DNA of 64,000 nt, from NCBI GenBank assembly GCA_017616015.1, contig JAFZYY010000001.1:1-64000 (forward strand). Reading direction: 5' to 3'. Position numbers and translations under genes: made by a program. The stretch's first letter is position 1. Each line of letters starts with the position of its first letter. Of this stretch, positions 59,654 through 64,000 are shown one piece after another. Below the pieces are notes generated by a model. The model had not been told where the DNA came from and made no database searches. It saw nothing but the letters and a program-made list of their open reading frames with translations. This stretch comes from Alphaproteobacteria bacterium (GTDB lineage Bacteria; Pseudomonadota; Alphaproteobacteria; CAAGCB01; CAG-977).

Positions 59654-60076
59654 TTATTTGTTGCCGATAGACTGTTCGTCTAATTTTTGCAAAGAAGGAA
59701 CTGTAGCCAAGATATTTTTATAACTGTCAGTTAACAGTGCTGCACATTGATCCGGCGGAGTTAAAAGAATGAATGCGTCCATCAAACGTTTCTGTTCCGC
59801 CGAATACAGATCTGATACGGACTGATATAAAGTTTGATCGATATGATCCTTATGCGCCGTATTAAAGCGATCGAGAAAAACTTTGCAATCTGTAAGCAAC
59901 GTAAGAGCGTCATTAACCAATCCTGTCATTACGGCTTGTTCTTCGGATTGAATAGATGTGGGCGTTTCCATCTTGTTGATGCTGAATAAAATGTTGGCCA
60001 TATTATTGTCGTTTGTTCCGACGGCGCCGGTTTTCAGTTTATAATTGTATTTCCGCGGAATTGTGTTTTCTGCCAT
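59654..60076 (-). CDS. Unknown protein encoded before the helicase
   Basis: The 140-residue protein starts at ATG 60076 (MAENTIPRK), with AAAGGA upstream; a TTG one codon earlier is less likely. It is soluble and largely helical (EEQAVMTGLVNDALTLLTDCKVFLDRF; SDLYSAEQKRLMDAFILL). No family recognised. It lies 24 nt upstream of the helicase gene on the same strand with a shared terminator, so the two probably act together; it could be a loading or regulatory partner. Confidence 0.75.
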   Translation of the reverse strand: MAENTIPRKYNYKLKTGAVGTNDNNMANILFSINKMETPTSIQSEEQAVMTGLVNDALTLLTDCKVFLDRFNTAHKDHIDQTLYQSVSDLYSAEQKRLMDAFILLTPPDQCAALLTDSYKNILATVPSLQKLDEQSIGNK

Positions 60077-60219
60077 CAAGCGAATCCTTTCCTAAAAATA
60101 AAACATTTAGAGGAAGCATAGACAATTTTTTCGAAAAATTCAAGGAAAATACAGCGGGAACTTTAACTTTTTAATGTTATGTTTCCCGTGTTTCTTTGGA
60201 AAATGTGGTTTTGTCTAAA

Positions 60220-61515
60220 TTATTTGTCCAACCGTTTTTGGACGGAAGCGGCGTGCGCCGTCAGACCTTCCGCTTTTCCCAACAAAACTGCGGCCTTGCC
60301 GACTTCTTTCAGCGTTTTATCCGTGCAGGAAAGCAACGTCGTGCGCTTCATAAAGCTCTGCACGCCCAGTCCCGACGAAAAGCGTGCGCTTCTGGCCGTT
60401 GGCAGAACGTGGTTCGGACCGCCGATATAGTCGCCGACCGCTTCGGGCGTGTAGTGACCGAGGAATATCGAGCCGGCGTGATGAACGCGGCGGCACAGCT
60501 CTTCGGGATTTTCAACGCTTAATTCCAGATGCTCCGGCGCGATCCTGTCCGCCAGAGCGCCGGCCTGTTCCTCCAGATTTTCCACCAGAATGACCGCGCC
60601 GTTGTCCTCCCAGCTTTTGCGGGCGATTGCTTCCCGATCCAAAGTTTTCAGCTGTTTTTCGACTTCCTCTTTCACCTCGTTTGCAAAATCCGCGTCATCG
60701 GTGATTAAAATCGATTGCGCGGAAACGTCGTGTTCCGCCTGAGAAAGCAGGTCTGCCGCCGTCCATTCGGGTTTGGACGTTTTATCGGCGATGACCAGAA
60801 TTTCGGAAGGTCCGGCAATCATGTCAATGCCGACACGGCCGAAAACCTGTCTTTTCGCGGCCGCCACAAAAGCGTTTCCGGGACCGACGATCATGTCGAC
60901 CGGTTTGATCGTTTCCGTGCCGAAAGCCAGAGCGCCGATCGCCTGCGCGCCGCCGATGCGGTAAATTTCCTCAATGCCGACGCAGTCCGCCGCCGCTAAA
61001 ACAAGCGGATTGATTTTTCCGTCGGGCGAGGGGACGACCATCACGATTCTTTGAACGCCGGCGACTTTGGCGGGAATCGCGTTCATCAGCACCGAGGACG
61101 GATAAGCCGCCGTGCCGCCGGGGACATACAACCCGGCCGCCATGACGGGCGTCCAGCGCCACCCCATCAAAGCGCCCGTTTCATCGTTGAAAAAGTGGCT
61201 TTCGGGCATTTGCTTGTCGTGAAAGGCTTCGATTCTTTCCGCCGCCAGATACAACGCGTCCAGCGTTTCCCTGTCGCAGGCGGCGACGGCATCTGCGATT
61301 TCCTTTTCGCTGACGCGCATCGTTTCGGACGTCAGATTCAGCCGGTCGAATTTCGCCGTATATTCCAACACGGCTTTGTCGCCGTTTTTGCGCACGTTTT
61401 CAAGGATTTCCGAAACGGCAGCGACGACGTCGGGAGCGTTTTCCCGCTTGGAATTTAAAAACAACTGAAACTGCTTTTCGAAATCTTTGTCGCGAATGTC
61501 AAGCGTTAAGGTCAT
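60220..61515 (-). CDS. hisD: Histidinol dehydrogenase
   Basis: HisD oxidises histidinol to histidine in two steps with NAD. The 431-residue protein has [38 protein letters not shown] and APEHLEL with the catalytic Glu-His pair, plus conserved zinc ligands. It starts 17 nt inside hisG, so the two are translated together. Final gene of the murA-hisG-hisD operon. Confidence 0.97.
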   Translation of the reverse strand: MTLTLDIRDKDFEKQFQLFLNSKRENAPDVVAAVSEILENVRKNGDKAVLEYTAKFDRLNLTSETMRVSEKEIADAVAACDRETLDALYLAAERIEAFHDKQMPESHFFNDETGALMGWRWTPVMAAGLYVPGGTAAYPSSVLMNAIPAKVAGVQRIVMVVPSPDGKINPLVLAAADCVGIEEIYRIGGAQAIGALAFGTETIKPVDMIVGPGNAFVAAAKRQVFGRVGIDMIAGPSEILVIADKTSKPEWTAADLLSQAEHDVSAQSILITDDADFANEVKEEVEKQLKTLDREAIARKSWEDNGAVILVENLEEQAGALADRIAPEHLELSVENPEELCRRVHHAGSIFLGHYTPEAVGDYIGGPNHVLPTARSARFSSGLGVQSFMKRTTLLSCTDKTLKEVGKAAVLLGKAEGLTAHAASVQKRLDK

Positions 61516-62155
61516 TTAAAGCTCCTTTGAATTTGTCCAGCCATGCGGTCATTTCGGCGGTTCTTGTCTTAAAAGTCGTCCGGTTGATGATCAGGCGGGC
61601 GGAAATGTCCATCATTGATTCGATTTCGACCAGTCCGTTCGCTTTCAGCGTCGCGCCGGAAGAAACGACGTCGACGATCCTGTGGCACAGACCGATCGTC
61701 GGTGCCAGCTCCATCGCGCCGGACAGCTTGATGCACTCGGCCTGAATGCCTTTGGACTGATAGTATTTTTTCGTGATGTTCGGATACTTTGTCGCCACGC
61801 GGACGTGACCGGCGCGCGCCAGATCGTCCGTTGTATAGCCGACGGGGGCGGCGGCGGACATGCGGCATTTGCCGATGCCTAAGTCCAGCGGCGCGTAAAT
61901 TTCGGAATAATCGAACTCCGCCAATACGTCGTTGCCGCAGATGCCGAGCTGAGCCGCGCCGAACGCCACGAAAGTCGCCACGTCAAAGCTCCTGACGCGG
62001 ATCAGTTCGACGTCCGGATCGTTCGTTTTGAAACGCAACAGACGGGAATCTTCGTCAAAGAAGGCTTCTTCCGGCCGTATGCCCGTATGAAGCAGAAACG
62101 GTTCGGCTTCTTTTAAGATGCGGCCTTTGGGCAGGGCGATAATGGTTTTCGGCAT
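61499..62155 (-). CDS. hisG: ATP phosphoribosyltransferase, short form HisG
   Basis: HisG catalyses the first step of histidine synthesis. At 218 residues this is the short form (HisGs): it lacks the C-terminal regulatory domain and needs HisZ as partner. Segments IALPKGRI (6-13), [13 protein letters not shown] and the PRPP-binding region [15 protein letters not shown] are typical. hisZ is not in this window. It starts 3 nt after murA ends. Confidence 0.96.
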   Translation of the reverse strand: MPKTIIALPKGRILKEAEPFLLHTGIRPEEAFFDEDSRLLRFKTNDPDVELIRVRSFDVATFVAFGAAQLGICGNDVLAEFDYSEIYAPLDLGIGKCRMSAAAPVGYTTDDLARAGHVRVATKYPNITKKYYQSKGIQAECIKLSGAMELAPTIGLCHRIVDVVSSGATLKANGLVEIESMMDISARLIINRTTFKTRTAEMTAWLDKFKGALNDLNA

Positions 62156-62158
62156 GGT

Positions 62159-63436
62159 TTATTCTCCGTGCAGGCGCTCGATATTTGCGCCGCAGGAAGA
62201 CAGTTTGTCTTCCAGATGTTCATAGCCGCGGTCAAGATGGTAAACGCGGTTGACGATCGTTTCGCCTTCCGCCGCCAGTCCCGCCAACACCAATCCCATA
62301 GACGCGCGCAGGTCGGTCGCCATGACTTCCGCACCGGAAAGGCGGGGGACGCCGCGGATAATCGCGGAGGAAACGCCGTGGACGTTGATGTTCGCCCCCA
62401 TGCGCGCCAATTCCGGAACGTGCATGAAGCGGTTTTCAAAAATGGATTCCGTGACCAGAGACGCGCCGCTGACCGTCGTTAAAAGGGCGGTTAATTGCGC
62501 CTGAACGTCGGTCGGAAAGCCCGGATAAGGCTCCGTCATCACATCGGTTCCGATTAAATAGGCGTTTTGCGCGTCGGTGATGAAGCCGTTTTCCGTTTCG
62601 GTGATCGAAACGCCGATGTCGATCAAAACGTGCGCCACGGCGGACAGCAGATTCAAAGGAATGTCCGTCAGCTCGATTCTGCCGCGCGTGATGGCGGCGG
62701 CGATTGCGTAGGAAGCGGCTTCGATTCTGTCGGCGATGACTTTATGCGTTGCGGAATGTAAATGCTCCACGCCGTCGACAATCAGGGTGTCGCTTCCCAG
62801 TCCTTCGATTTTCGCGCCCATTTTAATCAGGCATTCGGCCAGATCCGTGATTTCCGGCTCGCGCGCGGCATTTTTGATGACGGTACGCCCTTCGGCCAAA
62901 GTCGCCGCCATTAAAATGTTTTCCGTGCCGCCGACGGTGACTTTCGGAAAGACGATCTCCGCGCCTTTCAGCTTGCCCGTTTCCGTGAAAGCGACGATGT
63001 AGCCTTCTTTGATTTTGATTTCCGCGCCCATTTTTTCCAAAGCGGACAAATGCAAATCTACGGGACGCGTGCCGATGGCGCAACCGCCGGGCAGGGACAC
63101 TTTCGCTTTGCCGAAGCGAGAAAGCAAAGGCCCTAAAACCAGAATGGACGCGCGCATTTTGCGCACGATGTCGTACGGGGCTTTCAGGTTGAAAATATGA
63201 GAAGCGTTAAAGCATAACGCGCCGCCGTCCTGATCGGTCAAAGTCAGTTTGACGCCGTGCTGCGCGAGCAGGTTCGTCATCGTCATGATGTCGGCCAGAT
63301 GCGGCAGGTTGGTCAGGGTCACGTCCTCGTCGGACAAAAGGCAGGCGGCCATCAGCGGAAGCGCCGCGTTTTTCGCGCCGCTGATTCTGATTCTGCCGTT
63401 TAGGGGAGTGCCTCCGATGATGCGAATACGATCCAT
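62159..63436 (-). CDS. murA: UDP-N-acetylglucosamine 1-carboxyvinyltransferase MurA
   Basis: MurA adds enolpyruvate to UDP-GlcNAc, the first step of peptidoglycan synthesis. The 425-residue protein has the active-site loop LPGGCAIG with Cys119, so fosfomycin sensitivity is expected, and the N-terminal [17 protein letters not shown] pattern. It is preceded by a small conserved gene and followed by hisG and hisD. Confidence 0.98.
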   Translation of the reverse strand: MDRIRIIGGTPLNGRIRISGAKNAALPLMAACLLSDEDVTLTNLPHLADIMTMTNLLAQHGVKLTLTDQDGGALCFNASHIFNLKAPYDIVRKMRASILVLGPLLSRFGKAKVSLPGGCAIGTRPVDLHLSALEKMGAEIKIKEGYIVAFTETGKLKGAEIVFPKVTVGGTENILMAATLAEGRTVIKNAAREPEITDLAECLIKMGAKIEGLGSDTLIVDGVEHLHSATHKVIADRIEAASYAIAAAITRGRIELTDIPLNLLSAVAHVLIDIGVSITETENGFITDAQNAYLIGTDVMTEPYPGFPTDVQAQLTALLTTVSGASLVTESIFENRFMHVPELARMGANINVHGVSSAIIRGVPRLSGAEVMATDLRASMGLVLAGLAAEGETIVNRVYHLDRGYEHLEDKLSSCGANIERLHGE

Positions 63437-63474
63437 TCCGGTCCTTAGCGTATGACTTTAAGTTTTAATCTTTT

Positions 63475-63633
63475 TTAATCCACTCCGCCTGTCTGGGCAA
63501 GCTCTTTCCCGTCGGAATTTTTCTTTTTTTCCGCGGCGAGTTTATTGCGCTCTTCGATTTGCTTTTTGCGCAAAACCAGATTGTGGCGCAACATTTCGGC
63601 TTGTTTTTCTGTTTTGTCTGCGGACTTTGACAT
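63475..63633 (-). CDS. Small conserved basic protein upstream of murA
   Basis: This 52-residue frame (MSKSADKTEKQAEMLRHNLV then LRKKQIEERNKLAAEKKK, ending in TGGVD) starts after AAAGGGA with good spacing. It is a highly charged single helix, like the short alphaproteobacterial proteins often encoded next to murA. It ends 38 nt before the murA start codon. Frames overlapping it on the same strand run through the tRNA and are not credible. Function unknown. Confidence 0.7.
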   Translation of the reverse strand: MSKSADKTEKQAEMLRHNLVLRKKQIEERNKLAAEKKKNSDGKELAQTGGVD

Positions 63634-63751
63634 ATTCGGAATCCCTTTGCTGAACCGACAGATACAGTATCGGATTTTTTAACAAACTTCATCAATAAAA
63701 TATTTTTTGCTTGCATAGGAAGGGCAATTCTTATATCTTCAGGCTCGCGCC

Positions 63752-63826
<75 letters not shown>

Positions 63827-63831
63827 TTCTT

Positions 63832-63863
63832 AAACCCCGCGGCAGTAAGGCTTTGCGGGGTTT
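63832..63863 (+). terminator. Terminator after tRNA-Thr
   Basis: A 9-bp stem AAACCCCGC/GCGGGGTTT (63832-63840 with 63855-63863) has a 14-nt loop and is followed by TTGAAT; it starts 6 nt after the tRNA end. Confidence 0.8.
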
Positions 63864-63883
63864 TGAATTATCGGGGGATTCCG

Positions 63884-64000
63884 ATGGGATTGAAAAAAGA
63901 AATCATTAAAGCCGGCTTGTGTTGGATTCCGAATAAGGAAAAACGTCGCTTCCTGCGCAAGAAATGGGAGCTGAAATGGCATTGTCTGGACATAGAGCCG
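63884..64000 (+). CDS. Start of an unidentified gene (cut by window edge)
   Basis: ATG at 63884 follows GGGGGA and the frame is open to the window end (39 codons). The visible N-terminus (MGLKKEIIKAGLCWIPNKEK, then RRFLRKKWELKWHC) is basic. Such starts are common in surface-polysaccharide glycosyltransferases of this kind of bacterium, but the fragment is too short to assign. Confidence 0.6.
   Translation, partial: MGLKKEIIKAGLCWIPNKEKRRFLRKKWELKWHCLDIEP

Overview
The window looks like chromosomal DNA of an alphaproteobacterium with moderate GC. The best markers are gcrA (the alphaproteobacterial cell-cycle regulator), the squalene genes hpnC/hpnD/hpnE, the thrC-M16 peptidase pair, the rpiB-glyA-nrdR-nusB string, the slt-dapA-smpB string, and lpxC and murA for a Gram-negative envelope. 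The many repeat-protein genes, the pilin-like paralogues and the tandem putative cysteine-peptidase genes fit an uncultured, host- or gut-associated lineage, but that is inference. No rRNA, CRISPR array, transposase or integrase was seen. One tRNA (Thr-GGT) lies near the right end.

Layout, left to right. 1-3090: tandem array of a paralogous family of unknown, papain-like (CHAP-like) proteins, two complete and one cut by the left edge, each with its own terminator and, for the two complete genes, the same promoter block. 3095-10700: Lon-type protease, EamA transporter, TPR proteins, a degenerate EEP-fold membrane protein and an LRAT-fold protein. 10845-16008: potABC without potD, then the DUF47/Pit phosphate pair. 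16022-20374: RgpF-like protein, lpxC, K+/H+ antiporter, Fe superoxide dismutase. 20441-24622: overlapping operon trmFO-hpnC-hpnD-hpnE, which makes squalene. 24715-28545: three overlapping genes (degenerate rhodanese, pentapeptide-repeat protein, Sel1-repeat protein). 28585-34964: elbB, thrC, M16 peptidase, rpiB, glyA, nrdR, nusB.

34969-39042 is an accessory-looking patch: small hypothetical proteins, an outer-membrane barrel, an XRE repressor with a downstream gene that appears split at a run of seven T, and a divergently transcribed gene. 39006-45080: slt, dapA, smpB, small membrane proteins and a KamA-type radical SAM enzyme. 45192-47083: two pilin paralogues and a GC-rich tandem repeat with a period near 89 bp. 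47087-50278: gcrA at the end of an operon with two envelope-protein genes. 50452-57155: ugd, nnrDE, a Nudix hydrolase, a TPR lipoprotein, zupT, an ankyrin protein and a secreted nitroreductase. 57323-60076: a two-gene operon with a stand-alone TraA/RecD-like SF1 helicase and an unknown 140-residue protein. 60220-63633: operon of a small conserved gene, murA, hisG (short form) and hisD. Then tRNA-Thr and the start of an unidentified gene.

The strongest candidates for something undescribed are the tandem cysteine-peptidase-like family (1-3025), the helicase plus partner operon (57323-60076), and the XRE-linked gene broken at a slippery T7 (36966-37477). All functional calls come from reading motifs; no database search was possible.
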